Of a stretch of 6,647 nt of DNA, positions 1-5,825 are shown in pieces. Position numbers and translations under genes: made by a program. Source of the DNA: Kiritimatiellia bacterium (GTDB lineage: Bacteria; Verrucomicrobiota; Kiritimatiellia; RFP12; UBA1067); NCBI GenBank assembly GCA_017999015.1, contig JAGOBZ010000185.1, positions 1 through 6,647 of the forward strand, read 5' to 3'. The stretch's first letter is position 1. Each line of letters starts with the position of its first letter. Under the pieces are notes generated by a model that saw only the letters and a program-made list of their open reading frames with translations, did no database searches and was not told the origin of the DNA.

Positions 1-274
1 CGGGGAATACCTGTTCCCGGAGCACGCGGCCGCGTACCCGAGGTTCGATAAGGTGAGCCCGTTCCGTGATGTGCTGGAAGCGGCCAAGGTCACGGGTGAG
101 GGCCACACTTTCCACTCTTGGCGGCATACGTTCCGGACGCGGTTGAGCGAGGCGGGGGTGTCTGATGACCTGGCCAAGCGGCTGGGCGGCTGGACCGAGG
201 ACACAACGGCGGCCCGCTACGACCACGCGGAGCGCGTGGAGGAACTGCGGGCGGCCGTGGAGAAGGCGAAGTGA
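1..274 (+). CDS. Tyrosine recombinase/phage-type integrase, C-terminal part (5' end outside window)
   Basis: The reading frame is open from base 2 to the TGA at 272-274 and gives about 90 residues, so only the end of the catalytic domain is present. It shows the family signature in order: the H-x-x-R box as HSWR (codons at 113-124) followed by HTFRTRLSEAG, then LGGW with tryptophan at 191-193 in the place often held by the second histidine of the LGH motif, then the nucleophilic tyrosine in AARYDH (codon 218-220). In this family the tyrosine attacks DNA and forms a 3'-phosphotyrosine link during site-specific integration or excision. The first catalytic arginine and the DNA-binding N-terminal domain must lie to the left. 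A GTG at 53 is internal to the domain and is not a likely start. The gene ends just before the restriction-modification operon, so it may be the integrase of the element carrying the defence genes, or of a neighbouring element whose end lies near 275-396. Confidence 0.9.
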   Translation, partial: GEYLFPEHAAAYPRFDKVSPFRDVLEAAKVTGEGHTFHSWRHTFRTRLSEAGVSDDLAKRLGGWTEDTTAARYDHAERVEELRAAVEKAK

Positions 275-287
275 GGGGCGGCCTTAC

Positions 288-316
288 TTGAACACGCGCC
301 CCGCCTTTGGTACTCT
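288..316 (+). promoter_or_regulatory. Candidate sigma70-type promoter for the Type IIL operon
   Basis: TTGAAC at 288-293 and TACTCT at 311-316 are separated by exactly 17 bp. They match the TTGACA/TATAAT consensus at 4 and 3 of 6 positions. Transcription would begin near 323, leaving a leader of about 75 nt before the GTG at 397 that contains the hairpin at 347-370. The match is only moderate, but the spacing and location are right. Confidence 0.35.
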
Positions 317-346
317 CCAGCAAGATAAGTTGCTCGGCCATTTACG

Positions 347-370
347 CGCCGGCCGTTGTCCGGGCCGGCG
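347..370 (+). promoter_or_regulatory. GC-rich hairpin in the leader of the Type IIL gene
   Basis: CGCCGGCC (347-354) and GGCCGGCG (363-370) are perfect inverted repeats with an 8-base loop. No run of T follows, so it is not a canonical Rho-independent terminator for the integrase gene. It lies 14 bases before the AAGGGG ribosome-binding site at 384-389 and would be in the 5' leader of the restriction-modification mRNA. It could be an operator, a leader structure or a processing site. Such GC-rich repeats also arise by chance in a GC-rich genome. Confidence 0.4.
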
Positions 371-396
371 GGGCAGGTCGATTAAGGGGTAACGCG

Positions 397-3180
397 GTGC
401 AATTGGGGTGGAACGAGATCAAACAGCGGGCGGTCCAGTTCTCGCGGGAATGGGCCGGGGAGACCCGCGAGGAGGCTGAGGCCAAGTCCTTCTGGGACGC
501 GTTCTTTAACGTGTTCGGCATCCCGCGCCGCAGCGTCGCCACCTTCGAAGAGCCGGTCCGCAAGCTGGGCGGCCAGTACGGCTATATCGACCTGTTCTGG
601 AAGGGACGTCTCTTGGTTGAGCATAAGAGCCAGGGCAAGAGCCTGGACCGCGCCGAGTCGCAGGCGTTCGAGTACCTGCAGTCGCTGGCGACCGAAGGCC
701 GCCACGACGAGATCCCGCGCTACGTGATCGTCACAGACTTCGACCGCCTCGCGCTCTACGACCTGGAGCCGGAGGACGTGCGCGACCTGCCGCTGTTCTG
801 CGGGCTGCACGTCCAACGCGTCGAGATCCGCGTCAAAGACCTCCACCGCCACGTCCGGCTGTTCGGGTTTATCCCCGGCTACAAGGTCCGCACGTTCGAC
901 CAGGAAGACCCGATCAACATCAAGGCGGCCGAGGTCATGGGGCGGCTTCACGACGCCATGGCGGCGGGCGGCTACACCGGCCACGCGCTGGAGCGCTTCC
1001 TTGTGCGCGTCCTCTTCTGCCTCTTCTCCGAAGACACCGGCATTTTCGATCCGAACGCCTTCACCGAGTACATCGAGAACCAGACGCGCCCGGACGGCTC
1101 CGACCTCGGCATGAACCTCGCCAGGCTCTTCCAGGTGCTGGACACGCCGCGTGAGCAGCGCCAGAAGAACCTCGACGAGCGCCTGCTGGGCATGCCCTAC
1201 GTTAACGGCGGCCTCTTCTCCGAGACGCTGCCGCTGGCCGATATGAATGCGGAAATGCGCGACGCGCTCGTCCGCTGCACCGGTTTCGACTGGAGCCGGA
1301 TATCGCCCGCCGTGTTCGGCTCGCTCTTCCAGTCGATCATGCAGCCCGAGGAGCGCCGCCAGATCGGGGCGCACTACACCTCGGAACGCGACATCCTCAA
1401 GCTGGTCCACGCGCTCTTTCTGGATGACCTGCGGGCGGAGTTCGAAACGCTCAAACACGACCGCCGCAAGCTGCCGGCGTTTCACCAGAAGCTGGGCACG
1501 CTCAAGTTCTTCGACCCCGCCTGCGGCTGCGGCAACTTCCTGGTCATCACCTACCGCGAGCTGCGCCTGTTGGAACTGGAGGTGCTCGACGCGCTCGGGT
1601 ATGGCGGGCAGGCCGTGACCGACATCGCGCTGCTCGTGCGCGTGGACGTGGACCAGATGTTCGGCATCGAGATCGAGGAGTGGCCCGCCCGCATCGCCGA
1701 GACGGCGCTGTGGCTGATGGACCACCAGATGAACCTGCTGCTGGCCGAAAAGTTCGGCCAATACTTCGTGCGCCTGCCGCTCAAGAAATCCGCCCGCATC
1801 GTCAACGACAACGCCCTGCGCCTGAACTGGCGCTGTGTCATCAATCCCGCCGAGTGCTCTTACATTCTGGGCAATCCGCCATTCGTGGGCGCGAAGTTCC
1901 AAGACGACGAACAGCGCAAGGACATGGCGGCCGTGGCGGGCGCCGTGAAGAACTACGGCCTGCTGGACTATGTGACCGGCTGGTACTTCAAGGCCGCCGA
2001 CTTCATCAAAGACACGCCCGTGCGGGTCGGCTTCGTCTCGACCAATTCCATCACGCAGGGCGAGCAGGTCGGCGTGCTGTGGAACGCGCTCTTCGCCCAG
2101 GGCATGAAGATCATTTTCGGGCACCGCACATTCCCGTGGCAAAGCGAGGCGCGGGGCAAGGCCCACGTGCACGTGGTCATGATCGGCTTTGCGCAATCGT
2201 TTAACGGGACCAAGCGCCTCTACGAAGAGGCCGACGGCGTCACGACCGTGACGGCCGCCAAGAATATCAGCCCGTACCTGATCGAAGGTTCTGATACCGC
2301 CATTCTGAACCGCTCCACGCCGCTCTGCGGCGTGCCCGCGATCGGCATCGGCAACAAGCCTATCGACGGCGGCAACTACCTGTTCACTCCGGAAGAGAAG
2401 GCCGCCTTCCTTGCGGCCGAGCCCGCGGCCGAGCCGTACTTCCGGCGCTGGCTGGGTTCCGAGGAGTTCATCAACGGCATCGAGCGCTGGTGCCTGCTGC
2501 TCAAAGACTGCCCGCCCGACCAGTTGCGCCGCATGCCCGAGGCGGTCAAGCGCGTCGAGGCCGTCCGCAAGGTGAGGCAGGAAAGCAAGAGCCTGCCCAC
2601 AAAGAAGCTGGCTGCCACGCCGACGCGCTTTCACGTAGAGAATTTCCCGACCACACCTTTTTTGGTTATTCCGGAAGTAAGTTCGGAACGCCGGCAATAC
2701 ATACCGATGGCCTTTATGTCTCCGGAAGAAGCGGTCTGCAGTAACAAGGTGCGGCTTTTGCCATCGGCCACTCTCTACCACTTCGGCGTCTTGACCTCGG
2801 CGATGCACATGGACTGGATGCGCCATGTCACTGGTAGACTGAAATCCGATTATCAGTATTCGGTCAAGCTGGTCTACAACAATTTCCCGTGGCCGACAGA
2901 GGTCGCCGATAAGAAGAAGGCGGCGGTGGAAGCGGCGGCGCAAGCCGTGTTGGACGTGCGGGCCAAATACACGACGTCGACGCTGGCCGATCTCTATGAC
3001 CCGACAACCATGCCGCCGGATCTCGTGAAGGCGCATGCCGATCTCGACCGCGCGGTGGACCGCTGCTACCGCGCCTCGCCCTTCACGTCCGACCGCCAGC
3101 GAGTGGAGTTCCTTTTCGCGTTGTACGAGACGATTGCCGCGCCGCTGCTGCCGGCGGAGAAGAAGGGGAAGAGGCGGTGA
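397..3180 (+). CDS. MmeI-family Type IIL restriction-modification enzyme (fused nuclease, adenine methyltransferase and TRD)
   Basis: One chain should both cleave DNA and methylate adenine at N6 in one strand of a short asymmetric site. I chose GTG 397 because AAGGGG (384-389) lies 7 bases upstream. An in-frame TTG at 307 would add 30 unlike residues. The length, 927 aa, is close to MmeI (919). Residues 1-150 are the nuclease: D65-X9-E75-X-K77 (IDLFWKG...VEHK) matches the MmeI D-X9-E-X-K centre in spacing and nearly in position, followed by VTDF near 114. Residues about 165-330 are the helical spacer, with LFCLFSEDTGIF, PYVNGGLF (267-274) and GAHYTS (324). The methyltransferase has motif I DPACGCGNF (373-381), an acidic FGIEIEEWPA motif around E425, and catalytic NPPF (493-496). 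The TRD (about 620-830) includes the ERWCLLL block near 697 and ends with NNFPWP (about 828-833). A helical C-terminus follows. All catalytic motifs look intact. The target site cannot be read from the sequence alone. Confidence 0.93.
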   Translation: MQLGWNEIKQRAVQFSREWAGETREEAEAKSFWDAFFNVFGIPRRSVATFEEPVRKLGGQYGYIDLFWKGRLLVEHKSQGKSLDRAESQAFEYLQSLATEGRHDEIPRYVIVTDFDRLALYDLEPEDVRDLPLFCGLHVQRVEIRVKDLHRHVRLFGFIPGYKVRTFDQEDPINIKAAEVMGRLHDAMAAGGYTGHALERFLVRVLFCLFSEDTGIFDPNAFTEYIENQTRPDGSDLGMNLARLFQVLDTPREQRQKNLDERLLGMPYVNGGLFSETLPLADMNAEMRDALVRCTGFDWSRISPAVFGSLFQSIMQPEERRQIGAHYTSERDILKLVHALFLDDLRAEFETLKHDRRKLPAFHQKLGTLKFFDPACGCGNFLVITYRELRLLELEVLDALGYGGQAVTDIALLVRVDVDQMFGIEIEEWPARIAETALWLMDHQMNLLLAEKFGQYFVRLPLKKSARIVNDNALRLNWRCVINPAECSYILGNPPFVGAKFQDDEQRKDMAAVAGAVKNYGLLDYVTGWYFKAADFIKDTPVRVGFVSTNSITQGEQVGVLWNALFAQGMKIIFGHRTFPWQSEARGKAHVHVVMIGFAQSFNGTKRLYEEADGVTTVTAAKNISPYLIEGSDTAILNRSTPLCGVPAIGIGNKPIDGGNYLFTPEEKAAFLAAEPAAEPYFRRWLGSEEFINGIERWCLLLKDCPPDQLRRMPEAVKRVEAVRKVRQESKSLPTKKLAATPTRFHVENFPTTPFLVIPEVSSERRQYIPMAFMSPEEAVCSNKVRLLPSATLYHFGVLTSAMHMDWMRHVTGRLKSDYQYSVKLVYNNFPWPTEVADKKKAAVEAAAQAVLDVRAKYTTSTLADLYDPTTMPPDLVKAHADLDRAVDRCYRASPFTSDRQRVEFLFALYETIAAPLLPAEKKGKRR

Positions 3181-3187
3181 AAGTGTT

Positions 3188-3841
3188 ATGCCCACACGAC
3201 CGGACATACTGATTCAGAAGTTCTTGCGGGATGAGCGTATTGTCACCGTTGAAGAACGCTCCGGATCTGACCGTGAGAAAGGGCAATCGATCATTGAGTT
3301 TTTTGGGAGCTGGGCCTTCCCGGAACCGGAATGTTATCGGCATCTCGCTTGCGATCCAGCCTACAACGAGTCGTTAATGGCAAGGGGCGGGTATTTGATC
3401 GGAGCCGTTGATGTCGGAGCCTCCCGCGATTTTGACGACCGGCTAAGCGAGTTCTGCGACTATTGTGGCGGCGGTATGAGACGTGAGAACCAGCATCCTC
3501 AGGACGCCAGGCTCACGCCGAAGGCCACAAACGCGGAGTTGACAAGCATCGGCTTCGAGCTGATCTGCGAGCTGGCCGCGACCTGCAACCGTTCGGTCGA
3601 GACGATCACTTTTCATCCGATGGACAAGACACCGCTCCTGGTTTTCAGGATCAAATGGCCCGGCGATCCGGAAGGGCTGCCGGGGTTCAGTTGCGGGAAC
3701 CCGCTTTGCGAGTCGGCTAGATTCATGGCGTGCCGCGGTCTGCAGATTCCTTGTGAAGACCCGGTGACTCCGGCCGATAACGGGGCTGGAATCGCCCTTC
3801 CGGAATCGGGAATGCGAAAGGAAGGATGCCAAGCCCGGTGA
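3188..3841 (+). CDS. Unrecognised protein coupled to the Type IIL enzyme gene
   Basis: This 217-residue protein begins at ATG 3188, 7 bases after the stop of the restriction-modification gene. GGTGA at 3176-3180, which includes that stop, is correctly spaced as a ribosome-binding site, so translation is probably coupled and the two genes share a transcript. I do not recognise the family. It is predicted soluble, with no signal peptide or membrane segment. It has a Cys-x-x-Cys pair (C90, C93 in EFCDYCGGG) and further cysteines at C127, C133, C169, C174, C182 and C189, which could bind a metal, though no complete zinc-finger pattern is evident. The N-terminal half is acidic and aromatic (IIEFFGSWAFPEPECY). 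Residues about 179-217 overlap the end of the convergent AbiEii-like gene, so the tail may not be conserved. The position suggests an accessory or regulatory role in the restriction system, or an unrelated cargo protein. It carries no visible C-protein-type helix-turn-helix. Confidence 0.72.
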   Translation: MPTRPDILIQKFLRDERIVTVEERSGSDREKGQSIIEFFGSWAFPEPECYRHLACDPAYNESLMARGGYLIGAVDVGASRDFDDRLSEFCDYCGGGMRRENQHPQDARLTPKATNAELTSIGFELICELAATCNRSVETITFHPMDKTPLLVFRIKWPGDPEGLPGFSCGNPLCESARFMACRGLQIPCEDPVTPADNGAGIALPESGMRKEGCQAR

Positions 3842-4688
3842 AGAGATCGACGGCGGCTTGAACTGCGGCCCAAGCTTCGTTGAAGGGAATGTCTTTGGGG
3901 AGAGTCGGTTCGGTTTCGTATTGCTGCCGCGACGTGTCGAGGTCTTCGCCGAAAGTCGCGATGCCGGCGCAGTCCACAAATCGGGATTCGCACGCCAGGT
4001 GGAATTCGCGGCCGGCCGTGCGCCAGAAGGCGTTGTCGGCGATCGCGTAGCGGCGGCGGATGCGGGCAAGGTCGTAGAGGTCTTTGAAGCGCGGCGTGTC
4101 GGGCCTGCGGCCGACCTTCGTCCTGTAGGCAGGAAGCGAGGTGAGATAGGCGCGCAGCTTCTCGCCGGCGATGCGCTCCAGCGTGTAGGCCTGCACGGTC
4201 AGGCCGTCACGTAGCCGCAGGGCGGAGATGACACCCTCGCCTAGGACTTCGGGCGCGGCGATGTCGATCTCCACTGCCGGCGTGTTTTGTGCGGCCGGAT
4301 TCGCGTTGTCCAGTAGGCCGATCTTCACGGTGAAGCCGGTCCAGTTGAACGGGTGGTCGTCCCTGGGCGGTTTCACTTCGACTTTGACGGACTTGAAACT
4401 GAAGCGGGCAGGGTCTTGCCGCGCGATGAGGCGCCTCAGGGCGAGTTCGCTTTCGCGTTCCAGGAAACCGCGCCGCGCCGCTGTGTCGGGGTGGGCCGAG
4501 GCGCAGTGCATGTCCAGATTCGAGTCGAGGTCGAAAGACTCGCGCGAACCGGTGTCGCCCAGCCGCAGGTTGAGGAGGCGGGCGCCTTTGAAGATGAGTG
4601 CTGAACGGAGCGGCTCGTGTGCGGCGAAGGCGGCCAGCGCGAACTCGAGCACTTGGTCTTTCCAACGGCGTTGATCATTCGGGTTCAT
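3723..4688 (-). CDS. abiEii: AbiEii-like nucleotidyltransferase toxin of a Type IV toxin-antitoxin (AbiE) pair
   Basis: 321 residues from ATG 4688. GGGGAG at 4696-4701 lies 7 bases upstream, and the ATG overlaps the stop of the antitoxin gene as ATGA, so I prefer it to an in-frame GTG at 4703. The fold is that of the AbiEii/AbiGii/MenA group of DNA-polymerase-beta-like nucleotidyltransferases, whose members block growth by transferring nucleotides to RNA or other targets. Visible motifs are FKGARLLNLRLGD (33-45), SRESFDLDSN (48-57; S51, D53 and D55 correspond to the S-x-D-x-D metal-binding centre), VEIDIAAPEVL (139-149), LERIAGEKLRAYL (170-182, with the usual lysine K177) and FKDLYDLARI (201-210). 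The common LKGGTAL is altered here to FKGARLL. The last 39 or so residues, rich in proline and arginine, overlap the convergent gene and lie beyond the recognisable domain. The cognate antitoxin is encoded directly upstream. Confidence 0.85.
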   Translation of the reverse strand: MNPNDQRRWKDQVLEFALAAFAAHEPLRSALIFKGARLLNLRLGDTGSRESFDLDSNLDMHCASAHPDTAARRGFLERESELALRRLIARQDPARFSFKSVKVEVKPPRDDHPFNWTGFTVKIGLLDNANPAAQNTPAVEIDIAAPEVLGEGVISALRLRDGLTVQAYTLERIAGEKLRAYLTSLPAYRTKVGRRPDTPRFKDLYDLARIRRRYAIADNAFWRTAGREFHLACESRFVDCAGIATFGEDLDTSRQQYETEPTLPKDIPFNEAWAAVQAAVDLFTGLGILPFAFPIPEGRFQPRYRPESPGLHKESADRGTP

Positions 4689-5632
4689 GCGGTAACTCCC
4701 CACGTCGAATTGTGCCGTGTCGCTGGAACGCCGGGAAGCAGGGGGATGGTCGGCACGGTGTCGGCCTTCACCTTGTCCTGGGCGTCGGAGAGAAGGGCTT
4801 GCAGATCATTGTCGGCCGCGGCGTGATCGAACTGCTCCAGCATGTAACCTGCCCGGCGGGTGAAATCGCTCCGCCCGATCATCTTCAGGCAATGGGCGAG
4901 GCGGGGGTCGTCGAGTAGCGGCAGGCCGCGCTCCCACGCCTCAAAGACAACGGACGGGCCGCCGCAGCTCCACGGCTTGTGCAGCGTGTCCAGAAGCGTC
5001 TGCTCAAGGGTGGTCATGCGGATCAGACAGGAGGGGGAATAGCGAACAGTTTGGATGCCTGGCATCAGCGCGGGGTCGCGCTGCGTGAAATAGTAGGGGA
5101 TGTCTTGATAGCGGAACAGCAGCGTGCCGAGCGATGTTCCGCCCTCCGATTTGCCGGCAGGCGTTCGGTCTGGTGCGCTCTCGGGCTGCGGTCGCTTGGC
5201 TGGCTCCTTGAGGACCGCCACGTGATGGTGGGGCGTCTCCTGCGTCGTCAGCTCATGATAGGCCAGCGCGGTGAAGTAGCAGATCACGCTCCGCTGAAAT
5301 GAGGCCTGCGTGGTCTGCAACAGCTCGATCGGAGAGATCGACGGTGCTCCGCCTAGCTCAAGGGAGTAAATGACAGGTGACTTGGATACATCGGAGAAGT
5401 CGTCGGGCGGAAGCTGCCGGGCGAGCTGGCTGTCGACCAGCAACTGTAACAGTGTGCGCCCGGAGGGCGTCGGCGACACCTGGGCGGTCCTTGCCACGTC
5501 GAGAAGCAGACTCCTCAAAGCGTATTCGGAAAGCCACTGAACATTGGGGAGCGTATCTGAAGGCGTCTTCAGTCGCTCGTTCAGTCCGGCCACGATGCGA
5601 GTCCAGGTGTCTGATGGAATTTTGTCGATCAT
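4685..5632 (-). CDS. abiEi: AbiEi-like antitoxin/transcriptional autoregulator
   Basis: 315 residues from ATG 5632. A longer frame reaching TTG 5713 would translate straight through the palindrome at 5642-5691, so I take the ATG. No clear Shine-Dalgarno sequence precedes it, unlike most genes here. The N-terminal third (about 30-95, LRSLLLDVARTAQVSP...LLQLLVDSQLARQLP) could form the winged helix-turn-helix. The middle and C-terminal parts resemble the AbiEi antitoxin domain: ALAYHELTTQETPHHHVAVLK (122-142), then LLFRYQDIPYYFT and IRMTTLEQTLLDTLHKPWSCGG (204-225), which corresponds to the family's pErTllDtl...GG block. A proline/lysine-rich linker separates them (about 143-168). In characterised AbiE systems AbiEi neutralises AbiEii without forming a stable complex and represses its own promoter by binding inverted repeats. 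The order antitoxin-then-toxin with an ATGA overlap is the canonical one. Residues after about 275 are less family-like. Confidence 0.78.
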   Translation of the reverse strand: MIDKIPSDTWTRIVAGLNERLKTPSDTLPNVQWLSEYALRSLLLDVARTAQVSPTPSGRTLLQLLVDSQLARQLPPDDFSDVSKSPVIYSLELGGAPSISPIELLQTTQASFQRSVICYFTALAYHELTTQETPHHHVAVLKEPAKRPQPESAPDRTPAGKSEGGTSLGTLLFRYQDIPYYFTQRDPALMPGIQTVRYSPSCLIRMTTLEQTLLDTLHKPWSCGGPSVVFEAWERGLPLLDDPRLAHCLKMIGRSDFTRRAGYMLEQFDHAAADNDLQALLSDAQDKVKADTVPTIPLLPGVPATRHNSTWGVTA

Positions 5633-5641
5633 GCTAGTGAC

Positions 5642-5691
5642 GAGTGATACGCTGGCGAGAGTTACTTGTAACTCCCGCCAGCGTATCACTC
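5642..5691 (-). repeat. 50-bp palindrome P1 upstream of the abiEi-like gene
   Basis: Arms 5642-5665 and 5668-5691 pair over 24 bp with a 2-base centre (TT) and a single mismatch, A5658 against C5675. On the minus-strand RNA that mismatch becomes a U-G pair, so the stem is continuous there. The element ends 9 bases before the ATG at 5632 and would lie in the abiEi mRNA leader or act as a DNA operator. The inner 18 bp of each arm share the consensus TACRCTGSCGGGAGTTRC with the second palindrome. The outer 6 bp differ but still pair. Confidence 0.95.
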
Positions 5692-5742
5692 CATGGCGGC
5701 CGTTGCAAGGCAATTGTCAACATGCGGATACGGATGTCATAT

Positions 5743-5792
5743 AACAAGTACACTGCCGGAAGTTGCTAGCAACTCCCGGCAGTGTACTTGTT
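5743..5792 (-). repeat. 50-bp palindrome P2 between the lipoprotein gene and the abiEi-like gene
   Basis: Arms 5743-5767 and 5768-5792 are inverted repeats with no spacer; GCTAGC is at the centre. The single mismatch is A5760 against C5775, again a U-G pair on minus-strand RNA. It has the same 50-bp size as P1, and its centre is exactly 101 bp from that of P1. It lies 33 bp past the lipoprotein stop codon and could end that transcript, although the T-tract after it on the minus strand is poor (TTATATG). On the plus strand the tail is T-rich, but no plus-strand gene leads into it. Confidence 0.95.
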
Positions 5793-5809
5793 TGTTTCGA
5801 TTTATTCAA
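5781..5809 (-). promoter_or_regulatory. Candidate promoter of the abiEi-abiEii operon, overlapping palindrome P2
   Basis: Read on the minus strand, TTGAAT (5809-5804) and TACACT (5786-5781) are separated by exactly 17 bp, each matching the sigma70 consensus at 4 of 6 positions. The -10 box lies inside the first arm of palindrome P2, so a protein bound to P2 would block RNA polymerase. Transcription would start near 5774 and give a leader of about 140 nt containing P1. This is inferred from sequence matches only. Confidence 0.4.
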
Positions 5810-5825
5810 GTTTTTTGTGGACGAA

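Noticed and set aside
275..302. Possible terminator after the integrase (GGGGCG 275-280 with CGCCCC 297-302)
   Set aside because: Only a 6-bp stem with a 16-base loop and no T-tract; easily found by chance in this composition.
307..396. N-terminal extension of the Type IIL enzyme to TTG 307
   Set aside because: The added 30 residues run through the GC hairpin and candidate promoter and look like non-coding translation. GTG 397 has AAGGGG 7 bases upstream and puts the nuclease motif at nearly the MmeI position.
382..3207. A 941-codon open frame antisense to the restriction-modification gene
   Set aside because: Its codons are exact reverse complements of the sense codons, so it stays open simply because the sense frame has no TTA, CTA or TCA codons, as expected at high GC. 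The translation is low-complexity, rich in Arg, His, Leu and Val, with no domain. It is a shadow.
2655..3305. TTTTTT runs near 2659 and 3299 as phase-variation switches
   Set aside because: Six-base tracts are short for slipped-strand switching and both frames are intact; no longer homopolymer or tandem repeat is present.
5692..5720. A perfect TTGACA on the minus strand (5720-5715) as the abiEi promoter
   Set aside because: At 17 bp spacing the -10 position reads GCCATG, and nearby registers are no better, so the TTGAAT-N17-TACACT pair is the better candidate.
5642..5792. Palindromes as integron attC sites or CRISPR repeats
   Set aside because: No GTTRRRY/RYYYAAC core boxes, no integron cassettes and no regular repeat-spacer series; only two elements with variable outer arms.
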